Shown: positions 1 through 5,277 of the stretch, piece after piece
How the letters are laid out: each line of letters begins with the position of its first letter
How positions within the stretch are numbered: the first letter of the stretch is position 1
The notes under the pieces: model-generated
Database searches by the model: none
What the model saw: only the letters and a program-made list of their open reading frames with translations
What the model was told of the DNA's origin: nothing
NCBI GenBank assembly: GCA_937959095.1
Contig: CALGLY010000233.1
Coordinates: 1 to 5,277 of the forward strand
Reading direction: 5' to 3'
DNA: 5,277 nt
Source: an uncultured Saprospiraceae bacterium
GTDB lineage: Bacteria; Bacteroidota; Bacteroidia; Chitinophagales; Saprospiraceae
Made by a program: the position numbers and the translations under genes

Positions 1-74
1 TAATAAGCACTCCGACTTACCTCTAAAATTCGACATATTTTTACTACATCATATTCGCCTGCTAAGGACTGTGT
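1..74 (-). pseudogene. IS3-family transposase OrfB, N-terminal fragment
   Basis: Read on the minus strand from base 74 to the window edge, one frame gives TQSLAGEYDVVKICRILEVS followed by RSAY. This has the pattern of the very start of IS3-family OrfB proteins, where a short basic stretch leads into a (L/I)CRxLxVSRSxYY helix-turn-helix-like motif before the rve integrase domain. A TAA at 75-77 closes the frame upstream, and no ATG is seen. Many IS3 OrfB proteins are made by frameshifting from OrfA, so lack of a start codon is not decisive. No OrfA is present on the other side, where the neighbouring insertion sequence begins at base 91. The fragment is therefore probably a decapitated IS3 copy; whether its downstream part is intact lies outside the window. 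Only 24 residues are visible, so the call rests on motif recognition. Confidence 0.6.
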
Positions 75-87
75 TTATGCTTCTTAT

Positions 88-104
88 TAACTGACCTTAC
101 GCAC
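88..104 (+). repeat. Left terminal inverted repeat of the IS
   Basis: TAACTGACCTTACGCAC is the exact reverse complement of bases 1429-1445. The likely transposon end is the C at base 91. The outer TAA may be part of a TTAA target site rather than of the element. Confidence 0.85.
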
Positions 105-146
105 TAAAAAGTGGTAAAAGTTAGAAAAGGAAATAAAAATATAGTT

Positions 147-161
147 CAGAGCGATGCTCTG
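147..161. repeat. Short perfect hairpin near the left IS end
   Basis: CAGAGC-GAT-GCTCTG forms a six-pair GC-containing stem with a three-base loop inside the subterminal, non-coding part of the IS. No T-run follows on either strand that would make it a good terminator by itself. It could add to the weaker signal next to it, or structure the element's end. Its function is unknown. Confidence 0.4.
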
Positions 162-163
162 TT

Positions 164-193
164 AAAAAAAATCCAGACTTGATATTGCAGTCT
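164..193 (-). terminator. Possible terminator after the transposase
   Basis: On the minus strand, directly after the TAA of the shifted transposase tail, AGACT pairs with AGTCT across a 9-base loop, then GGA and a run of eight T (bases 171-164). The stem is only five pairs and AT-rich, so termination would be weak. The position is right for the end of the IS transcript. Confidence 0.4.
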
Positions 194-194
194 A

Positions 195-1413
195 TTATTC
201 CAAAAGAGGAAAAGTAAATTGCTGTTTTTTTAGCCTTTGGAGTTCCTCAAAGGCGGCTTCGACAGCTTTGACATACAACATTTTCTTAATGGCAAAGTGA
301 TTGCTGTGCGTTTTGACACGAAGCAATTCGAGCCGATACCTATCGGCTTGTCCAAGCAACCATAGCGGCAAAGATATGGTTGAGTTGGGTTCTCACAATT
401 TTAGTAGGTGATTTCTCTAATCCTACATTCTGCTTGAGCCCTTTGTGCAAGACCTCGACCTCCCATCGTTTGTCATAGGCATCATTAATAGCCTGATAAG
501 TAAGGTTTAAATCGTTGGTAACAACATACAATTTTCCGCTACTTCCATCTTTGTTTGTAAAGACTTGTTTGGTCAAAAGCACTGGAAAATCCAGTCCTTT
601 AATCCAAACTCGCATGGCGCGTTGTGTTTGTAAGTCTAGTTCCTCGATTTTACAAAACTTACCGTCTAGCTGGTCTTGTTTACTACGAGCTACCAAACGA
701 TTTGATTTGATAGCTGTAATGAAGTACTTGCTTAGTTCGTGGTGGACAAATTTAAAGTTGTCGTTGGAAGAATACCACGTATCCCACATCACATATCGGA
801 ATTTCACCCGATTCATAAAGGTGAGAATACGCAGTCGTTCGCGAACTAAAGCATTTTTGCTTTGCTTACTTCGTCGTTTTACTTTGCCACTTTTTTTATC
901 GTAAAACTGTTCCGTTTTATGAATGACTTCGTAAGCTAATGGAATGGAAATGTGTCTTGCAATCTTAGCACTTTTCTCATCAGCTACTTCTAATACGGAA
1001 GTGCTTACAATACTACTCTCGTACAGAAAATTGATGATTTGAATGCCTTTGATATGCCGCTTTTTACTGTGATCCCAGTGATAACAGTTAATCTCATTTT
1101 CCTGTGAGTGCGGCTTTTCCTCTATGGTATCATCTATTTTTATGATGCCATCTGCTCGCTCACAGCGGCGAACTAAAGGTTTAACACATTTCCAGTAATC
1201 ACTAGGGGTGAAGTAGTCTTGATTCAAAAATCTACTGATTTGATCATGGCTTAATTCATCCACTAGTTCAGCAAGTCCTGTTGCCGTCGCCAAATTGAAC
1301 GACGCTATCAGGTACTCACTGTACAAATCTAATAACGCTGGATTTTTCATCTTGTAACTACTTTTAGCTACAAGTTTATTGTTATTTTTTTTATCATGCA
1401 ATTGACTTAACAA
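195..1413 (-). pseudogene. IS4-superfamily DDE transposase, C-terminal frameshift
   Basis: Cut-and-paste transposase of the insertion sequence. The main frame (1413 to 340, 357 residues) shows the family's N-terminal SHDQISRFL motif (55-63), the first catalytic Asp in IDDT (94-95), the second in WDTWY (Asp211), and the YREK signature Tyr313, Arg316, Glu320, Lys327 followed by GLEKSPTK. It stops at TAG 340-342 just after NHIFAAMVAW. The expected C-terminal helix region continues in a different frame from about 338 to the TAA at 195-197 (LELLRVKTHSNHFAIKKM and onward, ending FPLLE). The combined product would be about 404 residues. The break lies exactly on an 18-bp near-palindrome. The 1413 start is a TTG preceded by AGGAAGAAGA; an ATG at 1350 (codon 22) is an equally plausible start. 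The catalytic core is complete, but without the tail activity is doubtful. Programmed frameshifting is not usual in this family, so mutation or a sequencing error is the simpler reading. Confidence 0.85.
331..348. repeat. 18-bp near-palindrome at the transposase break
   Basis: AGCCGATA and TATCGGCT are perfect complements separated by two bases. The premature TAG of the transposase lies inside. Between the conserved AW and LELL codons there are 19 nucleotides, where I would expect about 6 from my memory of the family, so an insertion of about 13 nt would explain both the palindrome and the +1 frame change. The two-base centre is too tight for a normal hairpin loop, so a structural role in RNA is unlikely. 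Confidence 0.6.
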
Positions 1414-1428
1414 ATCTTCTTCCTAGCG

Positions 1429-1445
1429 GTGCGTAAGGTCAGTTA
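1429..1445 (-). repeat. Right terminal inverted repeat of the IS
   Basis: GTGCGTAAGGTCAGTTA pairs perfectly with bases 88-104. This end lies upstream of the transposase start. It also supplies the TGA that closes the truncated sensor gene reading in from the right. Confidence 0.85.
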
Positions 1446-1705
1446 CGAATATAAAAACGCAACCAATAGGTATGACGATAATCGAAAACCGAGATACTTG
1501 AAAGAGGAATAATTGTCTGCTGCTTTATCGTTTCAAGATTTGCTTCCCAGGTCCTATCCACGAATACTTCCACATCCTCTTCTATAGATAGCTGCGCGGA
1601 GATACTATCTAATATAATAGCTTTTGGTAGCTTTGCCAACTCTTGGGCAATCCCGCTGTTATTCCAACAACAGCAGAGTAGAAGGATGTAAAAATGTGTT
1701 CTCAT
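1439..1705 (-). pseudogene. 7TMR-DISM sensor protein, N-terminal remnant cut by IS
   Basis: The 88-residue remnant begins with a signal peptide: MRTHF, a hydrophobic stretch ILLLCCCW, and a likely cleavage after SGIA near residue 20. Residues about 30-88 have the look of a 7TMR-DISMED2 extracellular sensing domain. They run from an LSIEEDVEVFVD strand through an acidic linker to the diagnostic YWLRFYIRN (80-88), where the family normally has YWLRFxxxN. In intact proteins this domain is followed by seven membrane helices and a cytoplasmic output such as a histidine kinase, adenylate cyclase or GGDEF domain; none of that remains here. The last host codon is at the IS boundary, and the TGA stop is made from IS bases 1439-1441. 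The sequence left of the IS does not continue the domain. A promoter candidate lies just upstream, so a short exported fragment could still be made. The output type cannot be told from what remains. Confidence 0.7.
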
Positions 1706-1720
1706 ATTATTTCAGGTCTT

Positions 1721-1751
1721 CAAAGATAACTGAGGTTAGGTAGTAATGAAA
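1721..1751 (-). promoter_or_regulatory. Bacteroidota-type promoter for the truncated sensor gene
   Basis: On the minus strand TATCTTTG (1728-1721) is an exact match to the Bacteroidota -7 box TAnnTTTG. It is preceded at 19 bases by TTTC (1751-1748), one mismatch from the -33 TTTG. Transcription would start about 1714, leaving a leader of only some nine bases before the ATG at 1705. Assigned by consensus only. Confidence 0.4.
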
Positions 1752-1798
1752 TTTAGAAGTTTAGATTTTTCGATATTTAGCTACTACACATCCAAAGC

Positions 1799-1809
1799 TA
1801 TAAATTTTG
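1799..1809 (+). promoter_or_regulatory. Weak promoter candidate for cinA
   Basis: TATAAATTTTG resembles the Bacteroidota -7 element TAnnTTTG with one extra base, and ends 32 bases before the cinA ATG at 1842. No convincing -33 TTG is visible at the proper distance, so this is only a candidate in the 136-bp divergent gap between the sensor remnant and cinA. Confidence 0.22.
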
Positions 1810-1841
1810 TTATTAGAGAACAGGCAAAAACAATACAAACG

Positions 1842-3086
1842 ATGAATGTACATATCATAACTATAGGTGATGAAATTTTAATTGGCCAAATCACCGACAC
1901 CAATTCGGTTTGGATGGCGCAACAGCTCAACCTCCACGGTGCGCGTATACAAGGTATGAGTTCTATCAGCGATGGCATGGAGGATATTGTAGGTACGCTA
2001 GAACGTGCTACTAAGCAAGCCGATATTGTGCTACTAACTGGCGGACTTGGCCCAACGAAAGATGACATCACAAAGAAAGCCATCGCTAAATTCTATGAAA
2101 CAGGCTTTGTCTTTTCGCAAGAAACCTATGATCGCATTCTACACTTCTTCGAGCGACTGGGACGCACGACCACCGAAGCGCACCGAGAGCAATGTTTTAT
2201 GCCTCAAAATGCGAATTTACTGACAAACAAAGTAGGAACTGCGCCTGGCATGTGGTTCGATGAGAATGGGACTGTAGTGGTTTCGATGCCTGGTGTGCCT
2301 TATGAAATGAAGTATCTGATGGAGCATGAAGTCCTTCCGCGTCTCGTTGAGCGATTCCCTGTGCAGCCCATTGCCCATCGTACGATACAGACGATAGGAG
2401 AAGGCGAATCGCGCATAGCCAAACGCATTGCAACTTTTGAAAATAATTTACCTGAAAATATAAAATTGGCTTATTTGCCCAGCCTCGGAAAAGTCCGTCT
2501 GCGCCTTTCTGGAATGGGAACGAATCAAGAAGCCCTAGAGCAGCAACTCGATGACTTGGTAGCAGAAGTTGTACCACAGATCAGCGAATTAGTTTTTGGC
2601 TATGAAAGAGATAATATAGAAGGTGTAGTCGGACAATTGCTAAAAGAACGCGGACTCACTCTTGCTACTGCTGAAAGCTGTACAGGTGGCTTTGTAGCGC
2701 ATAAAATTACGTCTATTTCAGGTTCTTCGGCTTATTTCAAAGGGAGCATAGTGGCTTATGATAATTCAGTGAAAGAAGGTCTACTTGGTGTGCAAGCAGC
2801 GACTTTAGCCGAATATGGCGCAGTAAGCGAAGCTTGTGTTCGAGAAATGGCAATTGGGGTGCGCAAACAATTGAAGACCGATATTGGTCTTTCTATTTCA
2901 GGTATTGCAGGCCCAACAGGTGGTACTCCCGATAAGCCAGTAGGTACAATTTGGATAGCTGTAAGTAATGGCGAACAAACCGTCACTCGGAAACTTCAAC
3001 TTGGTAAAAAGCGACTACTTAATATTGAATATACTAGTAATCAGGTCTTGAATATGGTGCGGCAATTGGTGTTAGGAGTGGTATAA
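1842..3086 (+). CDS. cinA: CinA family nicotinamide-nucleotide amidohydrolase
   Basis: Cytoplasmic two-domain enzyme of NAD salvage. The C-terminal PncC domain hydrolyses nicotinamide mononucleotide (NMN) to nicotinate mononucleotide and ammonia; the N-terminal COG1058 domain, of the MoaB/MogA fold, is linked in some homologues to ADP-ribose pyrophosphatase activity. The N-terminal domain shows GDEILIGQITDTNS (9-22), TGGLGPTKDD (66-75) and MPGVPYEM (149-156). The PncC domain shows AESCTGG (277-283, Ser279 the expected nucleophile), GSSAYFKGSIVAYDN (294-308) and SISGIAGPTGG (351-361). Length is 414 residues, normal for full-length CinA. The start is set at the ATG of MNVHIITIGDEIL because family members begin there. 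The frame is open further upstream to an ATG at 1746, but those 32 extra residues look like translated leader. No Shine-Dalgarno is seen. It stands alone and converges on the peroxidase gene. The old competence name comes from Gram-positive bacteria; nothing here suggests a competence role. Confidence 0.95.
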   Translation: MNVHIITIGDEILIGQITDTNSVWMAQQLNLHGARIQGMSSISDGMEDIVGTLERATKQADIVLLTGGLGPTKDDITKKAIAKFYETGFVFSQETYDRILHFFERLGRTTTEAHREQCFMPQNANLLTNKVGTAPGMWFDENGTVVVSMPGVPYEMKYLMEHEVLPRLVERFPVQPIAHRTIQTIGEGESRIAKRIATFENNLPENIKLAYLPSLGKVRLRLSGMGTNQEALEQQLDDLVAEVVPQISELVFGYERDNIEGVVGQLLKERGLTLATAESCTGGFVAHKITSISGSSAYFKGSIVAYDNSVKEGLLGVQAATLAEYGAVSEACVREMAIGVRKQLKTDIGLSISGIAGPTGGTPDKPVGTIWIAVSNGEQTVTRKLQLGKKRLLNIEYTSNQVLNMVRQLVLGVV

Positions 3087-3101
3087 TTTATTTTTATGAG
3101 C

Positions 3102-3135
3102 AAAGCCTATCGAAAAATCACTTTCGATAGGCTTT
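3102..3135. terminator. Bidirectional hairpin terminator between cinA and the peroxidase gene
   Basis: Bases 3102-3115 (AAAGCCTATCGAAA) pair perfectly with 3122-3135 around a six-base loop, a 14-bp stem. It lies 15 bases after the cinA stop and spans the stop of the convergent peroxidase gene. The stem ends in TTT in either direction, so it can act on both transcripts, although no longer T-tract follows. One stem arm encodes the last peroxidase residues KAYRK. Confidence 0.8.
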
Positions 3136-4458
3136 CTTGCCTCTTTCTTCATTTTCTATTTGCTTCATCCGTTCTAAAAACAGCAAAGAAGGGCAATAAA
3201 AATAAGCCCCCCCTTTTAGTTCTACCACATCTGCAAAACTAAATACTTGATGTTCTTTTTTGCCCCAAGTAGGTACCCATTTGCTTTGTAAGGTTTCCCG
3301 ACTTGGACTAGTTGTTCCTATCAAGGGATCAATACCTATGCCTATCTCTCTATTCGGAAAGGTATCTTTATCGCGCCATTTCAGGAGTTGCTCAAATTGC
3401 CGTCTTATATCACATTGATAGGACATAAACAGCATTCCTTTATCCTCTTCTGAACCTGTATAAGGAATACTTCTTCTAAGAATTTCGAGCGTGAACTTCT
3501 TCTTGAAATCAGGGTGAAAATTGCCTGACATGAGTAATTTGTCTCGTGGGTTCATCTTCCGAATATGGGCATGAAAAGGACATTTTGTCCCATGTTTATC
3601 CGCAGCATAATCTAATTGATTGGCATCGAATGCTTGTATAGCTGTTTGCAATTCGGGATGTGTTTTTGCTTCTGGCGTATCGGCAAGGAGTAAGGGCATT
3701 CCATTCTTAAATCGCCCAACAACTTGTGCTGCGGCAAAGGCTGGACTAATTCCTAGTTCGTTAGCTAATTGGTCTATCTTTTGCTCAAATGCGGAGATGT
3801 CTTGTTGATATTTTTGAATGACAAAAAAACTGCCGTATCCGCCATTTGTTTCTTCTACTAAAAACGATTTTTTCAAATAATCAACATCCAAAATTTTATC
3901 GACTCGCCAGATAGCAGGATGCGTGATACCATCTCGAAAGCCGAAATGTTCTATATGTTGCCCTTCTTCATTATAGAGGCGTTCGCCATCTTCAAATTCA
4001 ATCGTTTCTAGTAGTCCTTCCTTTTTCAAATGGACAATAATCGCTTGATATGCTTCCTCTAGCTGAGCTTTATTATTGGACGCTAATAGTAACATAGCAT
4101 CCTTTCTTATTCGATATTTTTGCTCCCAATTCGACTGTTTTTCGTTCAAATTTTGCATCATGCCCAATCTGAATCCATTGTATTCTTCAAAAGAAGTCGT
4201 ATCCAATTCAAGTTTTTTCATGCCTGTGTAAGATAAGAAGAAAGAGGATATTAGCGATTCCTTTTGGGGAATATCAGCAGCGGTAGTAACACGAAATTTA
4301 CAGAGAAAAGCATCTGCCAAGATCGTCCTTAATATATCAGATGAGGCATTAGAAAATTGCAGGAATACGCAACGATTATAGTGCTTATCATTCGGATGGA
4401 TGATGTTTGCTTGTAGTGTTTGAAGGAAGGAAACGCTACTTGTTTTTTTAGTGGGCAT
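3118..4458 (-). CDS. Dyp-type (dye-decolorizing) haem peroxidase
   Basis: Haem peroxidase that uses H2O2 to oxidise bulky substrates; the natural substrate is unknown. The 446-residue protein carries the family hallmarks in order: GFRDG (173-177, catalytic Asp176), CPFHAHIRKMNPR (293-305, proximal haem ligand His298), ILRRSIPYTG (326-335, with Arg328 in the place of the distal Arg), GMLFMSYQCDI...QFE (341-356), and the C-terminal GGAYFYCPSLLFL (416-428). There is no signal peptide or twin-arginine motif (start MPTKKTSSVSFLQTL), so it should stay in the cytoplasm, unlike EfeB. Length over 400 residues and the large N-terminal half suggest the long C/D-like classes rather than the short B class; this is inference. 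The position after the distal Arg that holds Asn in DypB is Ser330. The ATG at 4458 is the natural start; no Shine-Dalgarno is visible, as is common in Bacteroidota. No encapsulin gene is nearby. A small unknown gene lies upstream in the same direction, 121 bp away. Confidence 0.93.
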   Translation of the reverse strand: MPTKKTSSVSFLQTLQANIIHPNDKHYNRCVFLQFSNASSDILRTILADAFLCKFRVTTAADIPQKESLISSFFLSYTGMKKLELDTTSFEEYNGFRLGMMQNLNEKQSNWEQKYRIRKDAMLLLASNNKAQLEEAYQAIIVHLKKEGLLETIEFEDGERLYNEEGQHIEHFGFRDGITHPAIWRVDKILDVDYLKKSFLVEETNGGYGSFFVIQKYQQDISAFEQKIDQLANELGISPAFAAAQVVGRFKNGMPLLLADTPEAKTHPELQTAIQAFDANQLDYAADKHGTKCPFHAHIRKMNPRDKLLMSGNFHPDFKKKFTLEILRRSIPYTGSEEDKGMLFMSYQCDIRRQFEQLLKWRDKDTFPNREIGIGIDPLIGTTSPSRETLQSKWVPTWGKKEHQVFSFADVVELKGGAYFYCPSLLFLERMKQIENEERGKKAYRK

Positions 4459-4483
4459 AAAGATTGATTTTTAAGGAAGGAAG

Positions 4484-4525
4484 GAATTTTGCTAATCTAA
4501 ACAACTCTTTAAATTAGCAAAATTC
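4484..4525. other. Long stem-loop upstream of the peroxidase gene
   Basis: GAATTTTGCTAAT (4484-4496) pairs perfectly with ATTAGCAAAATTC (4513-4525). After one C/A mismatch the inner TAAA/TTTA also pair, leaving the loop CAACTC: 17 pairs in all. It sits 25 bases before the peroxidase ATG (minus strand). It could terminate the transcript of the upstream small gene, or be a leader structure or operator for the peroxidase gene. No good T-tract follows on either strand, so a plain intrinsic terminator is not certain. Confidence 0.6.
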
Positions 4526-4540
4526 ACTCATTCAAAATGT

Positions 4541-4567
4541 ATACCAATCTGTATTTGGAATTGGTAT
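4541..4567. other. Second stem-loop after the 137-residue gene
   Basis: ATACCAAT (4541-4548) pairs perfectly with ATTGGTAT (4560-4567) around an 11-base loop. It lies 12 bases after the stop of the small unknown gene (minus strand), followed on that strand by ACATTTTG. It is a plausible weak terminator or 3'-end stabilising hairpin; the second dyad at 4484-4525 follows 15 bases later. Confidence 0.45.
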
Positions 4568-4579
4568 TACTCCCTGCGA

Positions 4580-4993
4580 TCAATCAATTCCTTTGCTTGC
4601 TTTATCAAAAGGATCAGTTTTTAGATCCACTTCTGTACCGCCTACTGTTTTGACATATACAGGACAAGGCAAGGCAATTTTTGAACCTTCGGAAAATAAT
4701 AATTGATCGGTATCTATCCCATCAGCACGGAATTGTGTGCTAGAAATAGTAGCAACTAGTGCGTGGGTTTCCACGGTTTCGTTCCCTTCACTAGCTCCTG
4801 TTGGTAGGTTCTTATCGTTTTCGTAAATCCGAACAGTTACCAATTGGATACCTTTAATCTTTTTATCATCTTCGCTTCCTCTTTTTTGAGTAAAAACAAG
4901 CATAATATCTTCTCGGTAGAAGTATGCTTTAGGCTCTATTACCTTGAAATCAATAATTTCAATCTTGTTTTCGACAACTTTTGTCCAAGCCAT
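4580..4993 (-). CDS. Uncharacterised 137-residue acidic protein
   Basis: I do not recognise this family. The protein starts MAWTKVVENKIEIIDFKVIE and has no signal peptide or membrane segment. It alternates short hydrophobic and polar runs (IEIIDFKVI, DIMLVFTQ, IQLVTVRIYE, ALVATIS, PVYVKTVGG), suggesting a compact mostly beta-strand domain. Charged loops lie between them (SEDDKKIKG at 40-48, ENDKNLPTGASEGNETVE at 58-75). A single Cys110 sits in ALPCPVYV, and the tail KTDPFDKASKGID is hydrophilic. Codon use and composition resemble the neighbours, and the frame is clean over its full length, so it is probably a real gene. The ATG at 4993 is the only sensible start; the leader is A-rich without a Shine-Dalgarno. 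It lies 121 bp upstream of the peroxidase gene in the same direction, so co-transcription is possible but interrupted by two stem-loops. Confidence 0.72.
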   Translation of the reverse strand: MAWTKVVENKIEIIDFKVIEPKAYFYREDIMLVFTQKRGSEDDKKIKGIQLVTVRIYENDKNLPTGASEGNETVETHALVATISSTQFRADGIDTDQLLFSEGSKIALPCPVYVKTVGGTEVDLKTDPFDKASKGID

Positions 4994-5001
4994 AGTGTGG
5001 T

Positions 5002-5157
5002 AACTTTTGTTAATTATACAATAATGGTTGTTGTTAGTAGCTTGTTAGAAATAGTCTTAAAGTACTTCCAACTTCCACTTTAATTACACCGATATAACTT
5101 GAAACAAAGCATCTTTAGTTCTTCCATAATAGATTTTAGTACACTGTAACAAAAGTT
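5002..5157. repeat. 11-bp inverted repeat in the upstream intergenic region
   Basis: AACTTTTGTTA (5002-5012) is the exact complement of TAACAAAAGTT (5147-5157). Each arm is itself nearly symmetrical (TAAC-4 bases-GTT). The left arm ends nine bases from the ATG of the 137-residue gene. The 284 bases from 4994 to the window end otherwise show no supported gene. The pair could be two operator half-sites, the ends of a small non-autonomous element, or chance in AT-rich DNA. Confidence 0.35.
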
Positions 5158-5277
5158 TATTTGTATTTTGACTAAGCTTATTTTTTTAGTATTCGAGGCG
5201 TAAAATTGGGAACATAACTGGTTATGAAGCCCGATTTTGTAACGAAGAAAACTGGAAAAAGAAGCAGTCATAAATGC

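Larger units (their letters stand above)
91..1442 (-). mobile_element. IS4-superfamily insertion sequence, 1.35 kb
   Basis: A 1352-bp element bounded by perfect 14-bp inverted repeats, CTGACCTTACGCAC on the left and its complement on the right. The match extends to 17 bp if the flanking TAA/TTA is counted. It carries one transposase gene filling most of its length on the minus strand. Size, single ORF and the YREK signature fit the IS4 superfamily. The left flank TTAA fits the YTAR target known for the IS701 group, which makes that group a reasonable but unproven assignment. The right flank is TTAC, so the four-base duplication is not exact. The transposase is frameshifted, so this copy is probably not autonomous, although its ends look intact and could be moved by a transposase supplied elsewhere. 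Confidence 0.85.

Noticed and set aside
331..348. Programmed frameshift signal in the transposase
   Set aside because: There is no slippery heptamer at the site, the dyad has only a two-base loop, and the frame change comes right at an in-frame stop near the C-terminus, which fits a mutation better.
515..904. Plus-strand open frame across the transposase
   Set aside because: It is a shadow of the transposase, which has clear catalytic motifs on the other strand.
1746..1841. N-terminal extension of CinA by 32 residues from an upstream ATG
   Set aside because: CinA proteins begin at the MNVHIITIGDEIL segment; the extension has no family resemblance and the 414-residue form has the normal length.
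2197..2577. Minus-strand open frame inside cinA
   Set aside because: It is antisense to conserved CinA codons and shows no protein family features.
3118..4458. Exported EfeB-like peroxidase of an iron uptake operon
   Set aside because: There is no Tat or Sec signal at the N-terminus and no efeU or efeO homologue nearby.
5080..5271. Minus-strand open frame of 63 residues
   Set aside because: It has no recognisable motif, a Cys-, Lys- and Phe-rich composition typical of translated AT-rich spacer, and no start signal; it is likely non-coding.
5224..5277. Possible plus-strand gene start MKPDFVTKKTGKRSSHKC running off the right edge
   Set aside because: Only 18 codons are visible, with no clear ribosome site or promoter. 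It could be a real start, but cannot be supported from this window.

Overview
The window looks like a stretch of a Bacteroidota chromosome, AT-rich and lightly packed. This rests on several signs. Start codons have no clear Shine-Dalgarno sequence. One promoter candidate fits the Bacteroidota -7 box TAnnTTTG. There is a sensor-type gene with a 7TMR-DISM extracellular domain, a family common in Cytophagia and Saprospiria. A finer placement would be a guess.

Layout. Bases 1-74 (minus strand) hold a scrap of an IS3-family OrfB that runs off the left edge. Bases 91-1442 are a complete-looking insertion sequence of the IS4 superfamily, bounded by perfect inverted repeats. Its transposase has all catalytic residues but is broken near the C-terminus by a frameshift; the missing tail is readable in another frame down to base 195. 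The right end of the IS has cut a minus-strand gene after 88 codons (1439-1705). That remnant has a signal peptide and the start of a 7TMR-DISMED2 domain. The two flanks of the IS do not belong to one gene and lack an exact target duplication, so this end of the window has been rearranged.

Bases 1842-3086 (plus strand) encode a full-length CinA/PncC nicotinamide-nucleotide deamidase, a housekeeping enzyme of NAD salvage. It converges on a minus-strand Dyp-type haem peroxidase gene (3118-4458), and the two share a 14-bp hairpin terminator whose stem also codes for the peroxidase's last codons. Upstream of the peroxidase, in the same direction, is a small acidic protein of unknown function (4580-4993). 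The 121-bp gap between them holds two clear stem-loops. The last 284 bases carry no convincing gene, only an 11-bp inverted repeat near the start of the unknown gene.

How the parts work together: cinA and the peroxidase are single-gene units that appear unrelated. The only possible functional pair is the 137-residue protein with the peroxidase, and the sequence supports this only by order and direction. I see no phage, CRISPR, toxin-antitoxin or secretion system, and nothing that clearly makes a new system. The most informative region is the IS-scarred left third.
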